The notes below the pieces were generated by a model. It saw nothing but the letters and a program-made list of their open reading frames with translations. It did no database searches and was not told the origin of the DNA. From the NCBI GenBank assembly GCA_913043815.1, contig CAJWNY010000007.1, forward strand, positions 1-56,098: a stretch of DNA of 56,098 nt, read 5' to 3'. Positions 17,590 to 26,624 of this stretch are shown here, in pieces; within the stretch, counting starts at the first letter, position 1, and every line of letters starts with the position of its first letter. The stretch is from an uncultured Gammaproteobacteria bacterium. Its GTDB lineage: Bacteria > Pseudomonadota > Gammaproteobacteria > Pseudomonadales > Azotimanducaceae. The position numbers and the translations under genes are program-made.

Positions 17590-18108
17590 GTGGTTGCTAA
17601 AGCGAAACGAGTTGGGGAGCAGCGGTACCGGGAATCATATGGCCGGTACTTAGAGGATTTTGTCGTAGGTGATGTGTATGAGCACCGGCCTGGGCGCAGT
17701 ATTACAGAGTCAGACAACACTTGGTTTACTCTACTCACGATGAATCAGCACCCGCTGCATTTTGATAAAGCCTATGGCGAAAAAACAGAATTTGGCCAAA
17801 TTCTGGTAAATTCATGTCTTACTATTTCCATTGTTACTGGCATGAGTGTTTCTGACGTTTCGCAAAAAACTATCGCAAATTTGGGTTGGGATAAAGTGCG
17901 TTTAACAGGTCCAGTATTTATTGGCGATACCATTTACGCAGAATCTAAGGTTTTGAGTAAGCGCATGTCTGGTAGCAGGCCGCACCAAGGTATTGTCACT
18001 GTAGAAACAATTGGTAAAAACCAACATGGAAATCAGGTCATTAGTTTTGAGCGTTCGATGCTGATTCCTGAAACCGGTCATGCAGTAGATGATCAAATCG
18101 AGTACTGA
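17590..18108 (+). CDS. MaoC-family (hot-dog) dehydratase
   Basis: A 172-residue single hot-dog-fold protein of the MaoC/R-specific enoyl-CoA hydratase group. It contains the hydratase loop NQHPLHFDKAYGEKTEFGQILVN, where Asp/His of the family are replaced in part (NxxPLHFD), and GDTIYAESKVLSKR typical of mesaconyl-/itaconyl-type MaoC proteins. GTG start at 17590 with AAGGAG about 8 bases upstream. Divergent from the selenoprotein gene, separated by about 166 bases, so they may share a control region. Likely hydrates or dehydrates a short acyl-CoA; substrate unknown. Confidence 0.85.
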   Translation: MVAKAKRVGEQRYRESYGRYLEDFVVGDVYEHRPGRSITESDNTWFTLLTMNQHPLHFDKAYGEKTEFGQILVNSCLTISIVTGMSVSDVSQKTIANLGWDKVRLTGPVFIGDTIYAESKVLSKRMSGSRPHQGIVTVETIGKNQHGNQVISFERSMLIPETGHAVDDQIEY

Positions 18109-18231
18109 TGTGGCAGCCTAGGTAGATTTAGACAACCTTATACTTGGAGTGCCATCATCAGGGGTTATCGAGGTGCGACAGCGCTGGCTTTAAATTGGCA
18201 GGCAGCTTGTGGAGATTGAGAATATTAGGCG

Positions 18232-18256
18232 GCGTGCGGCAATGACGCGCTTTTTT
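18232..18256 (+). terminator. Probable terminator downstream of the MaoC gene
   Basis: A short GC-rich hairpin (GCGTG pairing with the distal part of ACGCGC, one G-T pair) runs directly into TTTTTT at 18251-18256. The rest of 18109-18386 holds nothing else I recognise. Confidence 0.45.
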
Positions 18257-18386
18257 ATAAGGCATTGGCATTTCTGCGCCCTAGGATGCTTTGCTCTAAG
18301 GGCACGGCAAGGTCCCGGATAAACGGTTATGTCAGGTTAATAAGTCTGGGAAGCTTGTTCCAAGTTGCTCTAGGCGGCGGGAGTTT

Positions 18387-18617
18387 TTAGGCTGCGTAAA
18401 CTAAGTTTGCAATGTCACTAGCATTAGTCGATCGGCTGCGTCCTGCAGCGGTTTCCAAAAGCGTATCGGCTATTACCGCTTCAGCGGTCGGTCTGCATGT
18501 ACCGCAAGCCGTACTAACCAATAAAATTTCCTGAATGGCTTGAAGATCACATGCTCCAGCTTTAACGGCATCGGCTATTTGTTGATCTGACACTGCGTTG
18601 CAAATGCATACGAACAT
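18387..18617 (-). CDS. bfd: Bacterioferritin-associated ferredoxin Bfd
   Basis: Small [2Fe-2S] protein that reduces the heme of bacterioferritin to release stored iron. Starting at ATG 18617 the cysteines fall at positions 4, 6, 38 and 41 (MFVCICNAVS and STACGTCRP), exactly the Bfd spacing, which decides this start over an in-frame ATG 12 bases upstream. The C-terminal 20 residues extend beyond the usual Bfd core (76 residues here against about 64 in E. coli). Divergent from bfr across about 210 bases. Confidence 0.92.
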   Translation of the reverse strand: MFVCICNAVSDQQIADAVKAGACDLQAIQEILLVSTACGTCRPTAEAVIADTLLETAAGRSRSTNASDIANLVYAA

Positions 18618-18830
18618 AAAGAAATCCATTGGATAAATCCGAAGGTATATTCTAAGTGGTAATCATTCTTGTTTGCAATACGTTTTTTAATAGTGATCTC
18701 ATTACTAGATAAGAAACTTTCGCTAATGCGAGTGATTATCGTTATAAATCAATAGCTTAGGGTTAATTTTGTTGCTTTTATACCTATCCTTCTGCATTCT
18801 GTCGCTACATCCAAATATGAGACTTGAGAC
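18618..18830. promoter_or_regulatory. Divergent bfd-bfr control region with Fur-box-like sequence
   Basis: AT-rich spacer between divergent iron-storage genes. Two stretches resemble half of the Fur consensus: GGTAATCATTCTTG near 18658 and GAGTGATTATCGTT near 18730. Fur control of bfd is common in gammaproteobacteria, so binding here is plausible, but the matches are partial and read by eye. Confidence 0.35.
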
Positions 18831-19307
18831 ATGAAAACTCTTGATCCAAAAACAATAGTTCTGCTCAATAAGGTTCTGAAAAATGAACTTACCGCTATTA
18901 ATCAATACTTTTTGCACTCCAAAATGCTCGACGACTGGGGACTTAAGCGTCTAGCTAAGTATGAGATGGGAGAGTCCATCGATGAAATGAAGCATGCGGA
19001 TATGCTCATGGAGCGGATTTTGTTTTTAGACGGACTGCCGAATTTGCAAGAACTCGGCAAGTTAATGATCGGACAATCAGTGAAAGAGATGCTCGAATGT
19101 GATCTCGCGCTGGAAATGATCGCCCTCCCAGATCTGCGCGATGGCGTCGCCCACTGTGAAAGTTGTGGTGACTATGTTTCTCGTAAGTTGTTTAAAGACA
19201 TCCTGGAATCTGAAGAAGAGCATGTGGATTACCTAGAAACGCAACTTGGATTGATTGAAAAAATCGGCATACAAAACTATATTCAGTCACAAATTGGTAC
19301 AGAATAA
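18831..19307 (+). CDS. bfr: Bacterioferritin
   Basis: Heme-containing iron-storage subunit (158 residues, 24-mer in homologues). All ferroxidase ligands are visible: Glu18 (NELTAINQYF), Glu51 and His54 (DEMKHAD), Glu94 (ALEMIA), and Glu127/His130 (EEEHVD). Met52 in DEMKHAD is the heme axial ligand, so this is the heme-binding form. Divergent partner Bfd supplies electrons for iron release. The next gene begins 9 bases later on the same strand. Confidence 0.97.
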   Translation: MKTLDPKTIVLLNKVLKNELTAINQYFLHSKMLDDWGLKRLAKYEMGESIDEMKHADMLMERILFLDGLPNLQELGKLMIGQSVKEMLECDLALEMIALPDLRDGVAHCESCGDYVSRKLFKDILESEEEHVDYLETQLGLIEKIGIQNYIQSQIGTE

Positions 19308-19316
19308 AATAACAAG

Positions 19317-19697
19317 ATGAAATTACGTATGCTCGGCGACAGTCTTCGACTCCGGCTCACTATGCGTGAGACTTATATGATCGGAGAAGGACAGAGTGTA
19401 ATCGAATCTACGTCCTTTTCTGACAGCTCGGTCATGCGCTACGTTTTATCCGTAGAAGGCGATCGAGTGAGCGCCGGCATGGCCCTGAATCAGGGCCAGC
19501 ATCAGTTGGTGATCAAAGTGCCCGCTCACCTTGCGGCGCAATGGAGTCAGTCAACAGATGTGCGCCTTGGCGGTGACGAACTGCTTGATGTAGATGGCTT
19601 GCAAATTCTTATAGAAAAAGACTTTGACTGTGTTGCGCCTCGCTCTGGGGATGAACACATAGACACGTTTCCTAATCCATCGCACACTAAGTGCTGA
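19317..19697 (+). CDS. DUF7009-like conserved hypothetical protein
   Basis: A 126-residue soluble protein with the opening MKLRMLGDSLRLRLTMRE, which matches a small family of unknown function often seen near molybdenum-cofactor or sulfur genes. It begins 9 bases after bfr without a clear ribosome site and ends 14 bases before the convergent mobA. No catalytic motif is apparent; the C-terminus ends in Cys. Family name is from memory and not checked. Confidence 0.6.
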   Translation: MKLRMLGDSLRLRLTMRETYMIGEGQSVIESTSFSDSSVMRYVLSVEGDRVSAGMALNQGQHQLVIKVPAHLAAQWSQSTDVRLGGDELLDVDGLQILIEKDFDCVAPRSGDEHIDTFPNPSHTKC

Positions 19698-19711
19698 CCT
19701 CGGTGTCTGGC

Positions 19712-20386
19712 TTAGACTTTTTTGTTCCGCAATTCTGCAATGGTATTAATGTTTAAAAATTGCCCAGTGTCTTTATAGCTAACGGTAGCGCAGTGAAGTG
19801 ACTCAAGCCATTTATGCACACTGAATTCTCCAGACTGTAGATAGGCCTGCAAATTATCTGCGCATGACGTGCGTATCAGACACAGCAGGGGTTGCAGTCT
19901 CACTCCACCTTGAATTACAACGCTATCAAGTTCTTTACCTTTCTCTGCCCCTTTTTTTGGACCTAGTTTTGTACCTAGTGCCCCAGTTTGTTCTTCGCTG
20001 GTGCCAGTTGCGCACCCTGTACCTTTTTCCGCAACTTGGCGAATGGCTTCATGCCAGCCTTGCTCTAGGTAGGGCATATCTCCCGGGCAAACTAGAAGCC
20101 AAGCGGTTTGTGCGTTACGCAGACCTGCTAAAATGCCCACCAATGGCCCCGAACCTATCTGTTTCGCGTCGAGTACCACGGGTCCACGCTGGGTGTACAT
20201 ATTGATGTTACGATTTGCACTTATGAGGAAAGTGACGTCAGCGGGGAGAGTTGCTATGACGTGGTCTAGCATGGGTAGCTTAAGACCATCTTTTTGCGTC
20301 ATCTGTAGTGGCTTATCTAAGCCGCCCATGCGTGTGCCGGCACCGCCGCACAAAATTAGAGCAGTAATATTTTTTTCCGCTAACAC
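19712..20386 (-). CDS. mobA: Molybdenum cofactor guanylyltransferase MobA
   Basis: Transfers GMP to molybdopterin to form the MGD cofactor of DMSO-reductase-family enzymes. The nucleotide-binding signature LILCGGAGTRMGGLDKPLQ stands at residues 10-28 and the metal-binding Asp in VCPGDMPYL at the usual distance. The 224-residue protein is longer than E. coli MobA (194) because of a hydrophilic Lys/Gly/Glu-rich insert at about 135-160 (GTKLGPKKGAEKGKELD) before the GGVRLQPL strand. GTG start with GGAG upstream. No molybdoenzyme is encoded in the window. Confidence 0.88.
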   Translation of the reverse strand: MLAEKNITALILCGGAGTRMGGLDKPLQMTQKDGLKLPMLDHVIATLPADVTFLISANRNINMYTQRGPVVLDAKQIGSGPLVGILAGLRNAQTAWLLVCPGDMPYLEQGWHEAIRQVAEKGTGCATGTSEEQTGALGTKLGPKKGAEKGKELDSVVIQGGVRLQPLLCLIRTSCADNLQAYLQSGEFSVHKWLESLHCATVSYKDTGQFLNINTIAELRNKKV

Positions 20387-20520
20387 TAAGATTCTCCAGC
20401 GATAAGCCGCCTAGTTTTACACTTGGTACTGAACTGGATAGTAGCCTAGCATCAGAGGGATCCAGTTGGTGCAATAAATCTGCATGGTTGTATAACGTTT
20501 AGTCTAGGGGAGGCTGTTTA

Positions 20521-22074
20521 GTGGGTTATCGTCAAAAAGTCAGCAATTACGACGTACTGATTATCGGTGCGGGTAGTAGTGGTTGTGCCATTGCGGCACG
20601 GGTTTCAGAAGACCCAAATTTACACGTTGCATTAGTTGAGGCCGGTCCAGACTACGAGCGGCTGCAAGATACGCCCGATGATTTGGTAAATTCTCATAAC
20701 AATTCCTATTCAGATCATGATTGGGGTCTTGTTTATGAACCTACTATCGGCCGTAAAGATCGTTTCCCTCGCGGCCGGGTAGTAGGCGGTTCATCCGCGG
20801 TAAACACGACCATTGCGTTAAGAGGTATGCCTGAAGATTACGATGAGTGGGCCGCCCAAGGTAATCCCGGCTGGACTTGGCAAGATGTACTGCCAGGGTT
20901 TAAGCGCCTAGAACGTGATTTGGATTTTCCTGATGCGGCTTACCATGGCGACAGTGGCCCAATAACTATACGCAGATATCCGCCTGCTGAAATGGTTAAA
21001 CAACAGCAAGCGTTTTTAGATTCAGCTGAAGATTTAGGCTACCCCTATTGCGCCGACGCCAATGATCCTGATGGCTACGGGGCTGGACCACACCCAATGA
21101 ATAAACTGGGGAGGCTGCGTATATCCGCAGCAGTAGGCTACCTAGCCTCCGCAAGGATTCGCCCCAATTTAGATGTGTTGGCAGACACCCTGACGCGCCG
21201 CTTAATTATTGAGAATGGCCGCTGCTGTGGTGTTGAAGTTGAGAGTTCAGCCGGCGATGTAAGGGTAATTAAAGCCAGCCTTGTTGTATTATGTGCAGGT
21301 GCGCTGATGTCTCCAACAATACTTGTGCGCTCAGGTGTCGGCGCTAAAACACTGGTAGAAAGTTTGGGCGTAGAGTCCGTGGCGGATATGCCAGGCGTTG
21401 GCGAGAATCTATCCGATCATCCAGCGCTGGGTGTTATTTGTGAAGTTAACGACGCTTCACTAATTGATTTTGATCAACCGATTATTCAAACCATCTTACG
21501 TTATACCGCTCAAGATGGAAAAAAGCGCAATGATCTACAGATTGAGCAAATCAGTTTTGCTGGACGCCCCGGCGGCGCGCCAATGTTTATGTTAGCGCCG
21601 GTATTAGAATATCAATATGGGCGGGGGCGGCTGACGTTTACTTCGGCAGACTCGAGGCTAGGCCCCGGTATTGAAAATCGTTTTTGTGAAGATCCGCGGG
21701 ATGCCCGCCGACTGGCAGAATGTGCGCGCGACACTTTGGCATTTACGCAAACTGGCTCATTGGCAGAGATGATTAAATCTGTCACTTTTCCTGATCTGAA
21801 GCGTGGTGTTGCTCAAGAAGACTTGGAAAATTTGTGTCGTAAGTTTTCTGGGTCTGGATACCATCCCTGCGGTACCGTAAAGATGGGCCCGGTTGAAGAC
21901 ACTATGGCGGTGGTCGATCATAAAGGTCGATGCCACAAAGTGGCCCAGTTAGTGGTTGCGGATGCTTCAATTATGCCCAGCGTACCCAGGGCCAATACCA
22001 ACCTCACGTGCTTCATGATTGGTGAAAAAATAGGCGAGTTAATCAGAACTAACAAAAGTGAATATGGCCTTTGA
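20521..22074 (+). CDS. GMC-family oxidoreductase (choline dehydrogenase-like)
   Basis: FAD-dependent alcohol oxidase/dehydrogenase of 517 residues. The Rossmann motif YDVLIIGAGSSGCAIAARV lies at the N-terminus, followed by FPRGRVVGGSSAVN (GMC signature 1) and GALMSPTILVRSGVG (signature 2). The active-site His is in GSGYHPCGTVKMG near residue 449. GTG start at 20521 behind GGGGAGG. Substrate cannot be fixed; relatives oxidise choline, polyethylene glycol and long-chain alcohols. It is 56 bases upstream of the amidohydrolase and may share its transcript. Confidence 0.9.
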   Translation: MGYRQKVSNYDVLIIGAGSSGCAIAARVSEDPNLHVALVEAGPDYERLQDTPDDLVNSHNNSYSDHDWGLVYEPTIGRKDRFPRGRVVGGSSAVNTTIALRGMPEDYDEWAAQGNPGWTWQDVLPGFKRLERDLDFPDAAYHGDSGPITIRRYPPAEMVKQQQAFLDSAEDLGYPYCADANDPDGYGAGPHPMNKLGRLRISAAVGYLASARIRPNLDVLADTLTRRLIIENGRCCGVEVESSAGDVRVIKASLVVLCAGALMSPTILVRSGVGAKTLVESLGVESVADMPGVGENLSDHPALGVICEVNDASLIDFDQPIIQTILRYTAQDGKKRNDLQIEQISFAGRPGGAPMFMLAPVLEYQYGRGRLTFTSADSRLGPGIENRFCEDPRDARRLAECARDTLAFTQTGSLAEMIKSVTFPDLKRGVAQEDLENLCRKFSGSGYHPCGTVKMGPVEDTMAVVDHKGRCHKVAQLVVADASIMPSVPRANTNLTCFMIGEKIGELIRTNKSEYGL

Positions 22075-22130
22075 TCAGCGCTGGGCTAGGTTTACATAAG
22101 AACGAATAGAAAAAGTTATAGGTAGAAAAA

Positions 22131-23624
22131 ATGAACGATCTAATTTTCCGCAATGTAAATATTTTGGATGGAACGGGCGCGCCCGCATTTGAGGGTGATG
22201 TCAGTGTTAGCGCGGGGCGCATTAATGAAGTGGGGAATGTCTCGGAAGGATTAGCTCCTAGTGGTCGAGAGATAGATGCGGCTGGTGCGACGCTCGCCCC
22301 AGGGCTTATTGACACCCATGCTCATGATGATGGTGCCTTTTTTCGTTATCCAGGCATGGAGTTTAAACTCGCTCAAGGTGTGACTACAGTCGTTAGTGGT
22401 AATTGCGGCTTTTCCGCTATTCCTGCGGATCCGACACAAGATTCTGTTGCTGCAAGTGGTGGCATTCTTGCTGGCCTTGAAGGGCAGTTTACCGATCTTG
22501 ATGGCTACTTTGCCGCGGCTTTAGAACGCCAGCCAGCCATTAATAACATGATGTTAGTGGGTCACAATACGGTGCGTTCCCTGACGATGGGTGCAGAAAA
22601 ACGCCCGCCAACAGATACTGAAATCGCCTTGATGCAAGAACATGTAAGTCATGCTTTAGAGCAGGGAGCTTGTGGTTTTTCCAGCGGCCTAATTTATCGT
22701 CCAGGTCGTTATAGCGAAACAGCAGAGGTTATTGAGCTCGCCAAAATGGCTGCCCCCTTCGATGCGCTTTATACCACCCACATGCGCAATGAAGGCGACA
22801 AGTTGATAGAAGCCGTAGAGGAAAGCTTAGCCATTGCTAAGGCCAGCAATGTGCATTTGCACATTTCCCATCACAAATCTGCCGGCAAAGCGAACTGGGG
22901 CAAGGTTAAGGCCTCGTTAGCTCGTGTAGATGAGGCTTTGTCTCAAGGGCAGCGCGTGACCTTGGATGTATACCCCTACACCGCGGGCAGCGGTCGAATG
23001 ATTGAGTACTTTGATTTGCAGCGGGTTAATGAAGATTTTGCTGAAGTTGTGCGCATCGCTAATTGTAAAGCGTTTCGACAGTACGAGGGCCGTATGTTGA
23101 TTGACATAGCAAAAGAGGAAGAGACCAGCTTAACCGAGTTGGTGAAGAAGATTTTGACCGCACCTAACGGTGATCGCACTCTGTGTATTCATTTCATTAT
23201 TGACGAGAACGATGTGGAAACCAATCTTGCCCATGCTGACATGATGGTGGGTAGTGACGGCATTCCAGATCTCCGTGGTAAACCTCATCCCAGGTTATTT
23301 GGCACGTTTCCACGTGTGTTAGGCCACTATGTGCGTGAACGCGGCGTGCTTAGTTTGCCCGAAGCAGTGAGACGAATGACCTCATTGTCTGCACGTACAT
23401 TCGGTATGTTGGATAGAGGTGAGATTAAATCTGGTTATCACGCAGATTTGGTTTTATTTCAACCTGACACTGTCATTGATCGCGCCACCTATGATGAGCC
23501 AATGGAAGCGCCGGCAGGTATAGATATGGTGGTAGTGAACGGTCAGGTTGCGCTAAAAGGAGATCAGCACAGTGGTGTGGGCGCAGGACAGATGCTGCGC
23601 TATCGGCGTGGTGCATTTGCTTAG
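22131..23624 (+). CDS. N-acyl-D-amino-acid deacylase-like amidohydrolase
   Basis: A 497-residue metal-dependent amidohydrolase of the D-aminoacylase group, which frees the amino acid from N-acyl-D-amino acids or similar amides. The HxH metal motif is in GLIDTHAHDDGAFF, GNCGFSAIP carries the family Cys, HISHHKS supplies further metal ligands, and MMVGSDGIPD the conserved Asp. The last 60 residues complete the small beta domain (LFQPDTVIDRATY). Starts 56 bases after the GMC gene. Confidence 0.88.
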   Translation: MNDLIFRNVNILDGTGAPAFEGDVSVSAGRINEVGNVSEGLAPSGREIDAAGATLAPGLIDTHAHDDGAFFRYPGMEFKLAQGVTTVVSGNCGFSAIPADPTQDSVAASGGILAGLEGQFTDLDGYFAAALERQPAINNMMLVGHNTVRSLTMGAEKRPPTDTEIALMQEHVSHALEQGACGFSSGLIYRPGRYSETAEVIELAKMAAPFDALYTTHMRNEGDKLIEAVEESLAIAKASNVHLHISHHKSAGKANWGKVKASLARVDEALSQGQRVTLDVYPYTAGSGRMIEYFDLQRVNEDFAEVVRIANCKAFRQYEGRMLIDIAKEEETSLTELVKKILTAPNGDRTLCIHFIIDENDVETNLAHADMMVGSDGIPDLRGKPHPRLFGTFPRVLGHYVRERGVLSLPEAVRRMTSLSARTFGMLDRGEIKSGYHADLVLFQPDTVIDRATYDEPMEAPAGIDMVVVNGQVALKGDQHSGVGAGQMLRYRRGAFA

Positions 23625-23742
23625 CCAAATTTGGCTATAGCTGAGATGTCTTCTGCCTTGCCTTCAACGGTGCAAAAAAGCAGACTTCGCGCTGACAAAT
23701 TTCCGCCAGCATTTTCTGGCCGCTAAGACTAATGGAGTAATT

Positions 23743-24540
23743 ATGACTTTTTTGACAAAAAATCTAAGTAATCACGTATTGACACTTACTATGTCTAGTC
23801 CAGACACGCGCAACGCGCTGACAGGACCGGATCAGTTTGAGGATTTTGAGCGCACCTGTGAGGAGATTAATGACAATAAAGCAATTCGCGCGGTTGTCTT
23901 GACTGGCGAGGGTTCTGCTTTTTGCGCGGGCGGTAATGTTAAAGATATGCGTGATCGCACTGGTCTTTTTAGTGGCGACCCCTTTGATCAAGCAGACTCT
24001 TATAGGCGCGGTATTCAGCGTATTCCTCGCGCTATCTATGCGTTGAATGTGCCAATCATTGCTGCGGTTAACGGTCCTGCGGTAGGCGCGGGCTGTGATT
24101 TGGCGACTATGTGCGACATTCGCATTGCCAGTGAAAAAGCAATGTTTGCTGAAAGCTTCGTTAAACTGGGCATTATTCCTGGTGATGGCGGCGCTTGGTT
24201 TTTGCCAAGAGCAGTGGGCTATTCCAATGCGTGCATGATGGCTTTTTCAGGAGAGCCAGTGAAGGCAGACGCGGCGTTGCGCATGGGGTTGGTCTCTGAA
24301 GTTGTGGCACCCGAAGATTTGCTGGCACGGGCGCAAAGTATTGCTGCCGGCATTGCTGCTAATCCGCCCCACGCGGTACGCCTTACCAAACAGTTAATGC
24401 GCGCCAGCCAAAATGCTACATTGGATGAACTTCTAGACAAGTCTGCAGCGTTCCAAGCTGTTTGCCACGCGGAACCTGATCATATGGAGGCCGTTAATGC
24501 CTTCTTTGAAAAGCGCCCTGGCAACTACCGCGAGCAATAG
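23743..24540 (+). CDS. Crotonase-fold enoyl-CoA hydratase/isomerase with altered active site
   Basis: A 265-residue crotonase. The oxyanion-hole regions are intact (GSAFCAGGNVKDM and NGPAVGAGCDLATMCD). The two catalytic Glu of classical hydratases are not present: Asp119 stands at the first position and Phe139 at the second (FAESFVKLGIIPGDGG). This argues against a standard hydratase and for an isomerase or other crotonase reaction. Stand-alone gene with ribosome site GGAG; the neighbours suggest acyl-CoA catabolism. Confidence 0.85.
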   Translation: MTFLTKNLSNHVLTLTMSSPDTRNALTGPDQFEDFERTCEEINDNKAIRAVVLTGEGSAFCAGGNVKDMRDRTGLFSGDPFDQADSYRRGIQRIPRAIYALNVPIIAAVNGPAVGAGCDLATMCDIRIASEKAMFAESFVKLGIIPGDGGAWFLPRAVGYSNACMMAFSGEPVKADAALRMGLVSEVVAPEDLLARAQSIAAGIAANPPHAVRLTKQLMRASQNATLDELLDKSAAFQAVCHAEPDHMEAVNAFFEKRPGNYREQ

Positions 24541-24559
24541 ATCGCTAAGCCCACGTATT

Positions 24560-24589
24560 CGACCGTTGGAGTATTTAGCCTTGCGGTCG
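24560..24589. terminator. Hairpin between convergent genes
   Basis: CGACCG (24560-24565) pairs with CGGTCG (24584-24589) and TTTTAC follows on the plus strand. It lies between the convergent crotonase and acetyltransferase genes and probably stops the former. Confidence 0.5.
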
Positions 24590-24594
24590 TTTTA

Positions 24595-25065
24595 CTAATC
24601 CAGCCATTTAATGGCGCGAATCAACTCATTATCAAATCCATGGCTGGTATACAGGCTTTTGGCGCGTTGATTCTTGTTGAACACGTGAAGTGAAAGAGAG
24701 TGGGCGCCGCGCTTCTTGACGGCGGCTTCTGTATGTTGAAGCAGTGTTCGACCCAACCCGATACCGCGAGCTTCAGGTGACACGACTATAGCTTCTAAGT
24801 GCGCGCTTGGCATATGGCTAAGCAGCTCTTCGCGCATTGTGATAAGCGCCAACCCTAAAACATAGCCCTCTTCATTTACCGCAACATCTAAAAAAGATTG
24901 ATCGGTATTGCCAGCTAAAACTGCTTTTAGTAGCGGCACATCTCCCAACCAAAGATCTTCCGGCTTGCGCGCTTGGGGAATGTCAAAGTCGGCGAGTAGG
25001 GGCAATAACTCAAGCAGTCTGGCTTGATCCTCTGGGGTTGCTGGGCGGATATTAGGCTCGTTCAT
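24595..25065 (-). CDS. GNAT-family N-acetyltransferase
   Basis: A 156-residue acetyltransferase with the acetyl-CoA-binding motif A clearly present: AIVVSPEARGIGLGRTLLQHTE, followed by LHVFNKNQRAKSLYTSHGF (motif B). Acetyl-acceptor unknown; could modify an amino acid, amine or protein N-terminus. Divergent from the following permease across about 95 bases. Confidence 0.85.
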   Translation of the reverse strand: MNEPNIRPATPEDQARLLELLPLLADFDIPQARKPEDLWLGDVPLLKAVLAGNTDQSFLDVAVNEEGYVLGLALITMREELLSHMPSAHLEAIVVSPEARGIGLGRTLLQHTEAAVKKRGAHSLSLHVFNKNQRAKSLYTSHGFDNELIRAIKWLD

Positions 25066-25159
25066 GTGTGTATCCGAAGTTATGGTGTAAGAAGGCCAAG
25101 TAAGCGACTATTCTAGGCGCCAGAAACATTGTTGTCAGTTCTGTCATAAAGGTTTTTAG

Positions 25160-26467
25160 ATGGCTCAATCCTCGGATTTTTTCTCCTCACGCACCGCTAT
25201 TACCTTGGTTGTTGCCAATATGATTGGCACAGGGGTTTTCACCAGCCTCGGCTTCCAGTTGCTAGACATCCGCTCGGCGCCGATTATTTTAGCGTTGTGG
25301 TTTATTGGCGGAATTGTCGCGCTATGCGGAGCGTTGTGTTACGCCGAGTTGGGTGCAGCACTTCCAAGGTCCGGGGGAGAATACAATTTTCTCAGTCGTA
25401 TTTATCACCCCAGCGCTGGCTTTGTTTCAGGTTGGGTTTCGGTAACAGTGGGTTTTTCTGCGCCCACTGCGGCAGCTGCAATTACGGCCGCTACCTACTT
25501 TAAATCTGTCTTTCCCAGTGCGCCGGTTATGCCCATTGGCTTGTGCTTGGTTGCCATTATCGGCTTTCTACATTTTGGTAGTCGCCGTGGCAGCGCTAAC
25601 TTTCAGCAACTTTTCACTTCAGTTAAGATTTTACTCATTCTTGTGTTTATTGGTGCTGCTTGGTGGCAGGTGGATCAGCTGCAGGCAGTGCTATGGGTGC
25701 CGGTGGTGCAAGATTTTTCTTTGGTGGGGACAGGAGGCTTCGCTGTCGCACTAATTTATGTGAACTATGCTTATACCGGTTGGAATGCAGCTACGTACTT
25801 GAGCGGCGAGGTGGAGAATCCAGCTCAGGCGCTGCCGCGCATTTTGATCATAGGCACTGCGCTGGTGACAGTGCTTTATCTTCTGCTCCACGCCATGTTT
25901 TTATCCGTTGCACCAATGTCTGCAATGGCAGGTAAGGCCGATATCGGTTTCGTGGTGGCAGGTTTTGCTTTTGGTGAAACCGGTGCCAAAGTGGTTGGGG
26001 TGATGCTCAGCATTTTGTTGATCTCAACAGTAAGTGCCATGCTGTTAGCAGGCCCTCGGGCGTTGCAGGTTATGGGGCAGGATTTCCGTCTTTTTTCGTG
26101 GTTGGCCAAAGAGACTAAAAGTGGCGTGCCTGCTAACGCGGTAGGGCTGCAGGTGGCGATAACCTTGCTACTCATTATGACCTCCAGTTTTGAAAGCATT
26201 ATTATTTTTTCGGGCACTGTTTTGGCTCTGAATTCGCTGTTAACGGTACTTGGCTTGTTAGTGCTGCGGCTGCGCGAGCCGCAATTACCCCGGCCTTTTC
26301 GTTTGCCATGGTACCCGCTGCCTTTGGTGGTTTATTCGGTGATAGTTAGTTGGACGCTGGTTTATCTGGTTATTGAGCGACCCATAGAGGTGCTTTGGGC
26401 GGTAGGTATCATTTTGCTGGGTCTGCTGACCTATTTTGTCTCAACCAAACTAGAGCCGTCTAAGTAG
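25160..26467 (+). CDS. APC-superfamily amino acid permease
   Basis: A 435-residue inner-membrane transporter with 12 predicted helices. The first helix carries VVANMIGTGVFTSLG, the unwound glycine-rich substrate site of the amino acid-polyamine-cation family; ALCYAELGAALPRSGGEYNFL and VNYAYTGWNAATYLSGEVENP are further family marks. Substrate probably an amino acid or polyamine. Monocistronic, ribosome site AAGG. Confidence 0.9.
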   Translation: MAQSSDFFSSRTAITLVVANMIGTGVFTSLGFQLLDIRSAPIILALWFIGGIVALCGALCYAELGAALPRSGGEYNFLSRIYHPSAGFVSGWVSVTVGFSAPTAAAAITAATYFKSVFPSAPVMPIGLCLVAIIGFLHFGSRRGSANFQQLFTSVKILLILVFIGAAWWQVDQLQAVLWVPVVQDFSLVGTGGFAVALIYVNYAYTGWNAATYLSGEVENPAQALPRILIIGTALVTVLYLLLHAMFLSVAPMSAMAGKADIGFVVAGFAFGETGAKVVGVMLSILLISTVSAMLLAGPRALQVMGQDFRLFSWLAKETKSGVPANAVGLQVAITLLLIMTSSFESIIIFSGTVLALNSLLTVLGLLVLRLREPQLPRPFRLPWYPLPLVVYSVIVSWTLVYLVIERPIEVLWAVGIILLGLLTYFVSTKLEPSK

Positions 26468-26624
26468 TGAGTTTGTCTTCAGTTTTATTTTAGAATGGAT
26501 TGGAGGGCTATTTTGGTGCCGTTTTATTTGCCTAATTTGACGAAACTTTGCTGCTTTTCAGCTAAGGTTTCGCATTGATTTTAATCGCAGTTCTGACGAT
26601 TTTTTTAGCGAACGAGGAAAAGTA

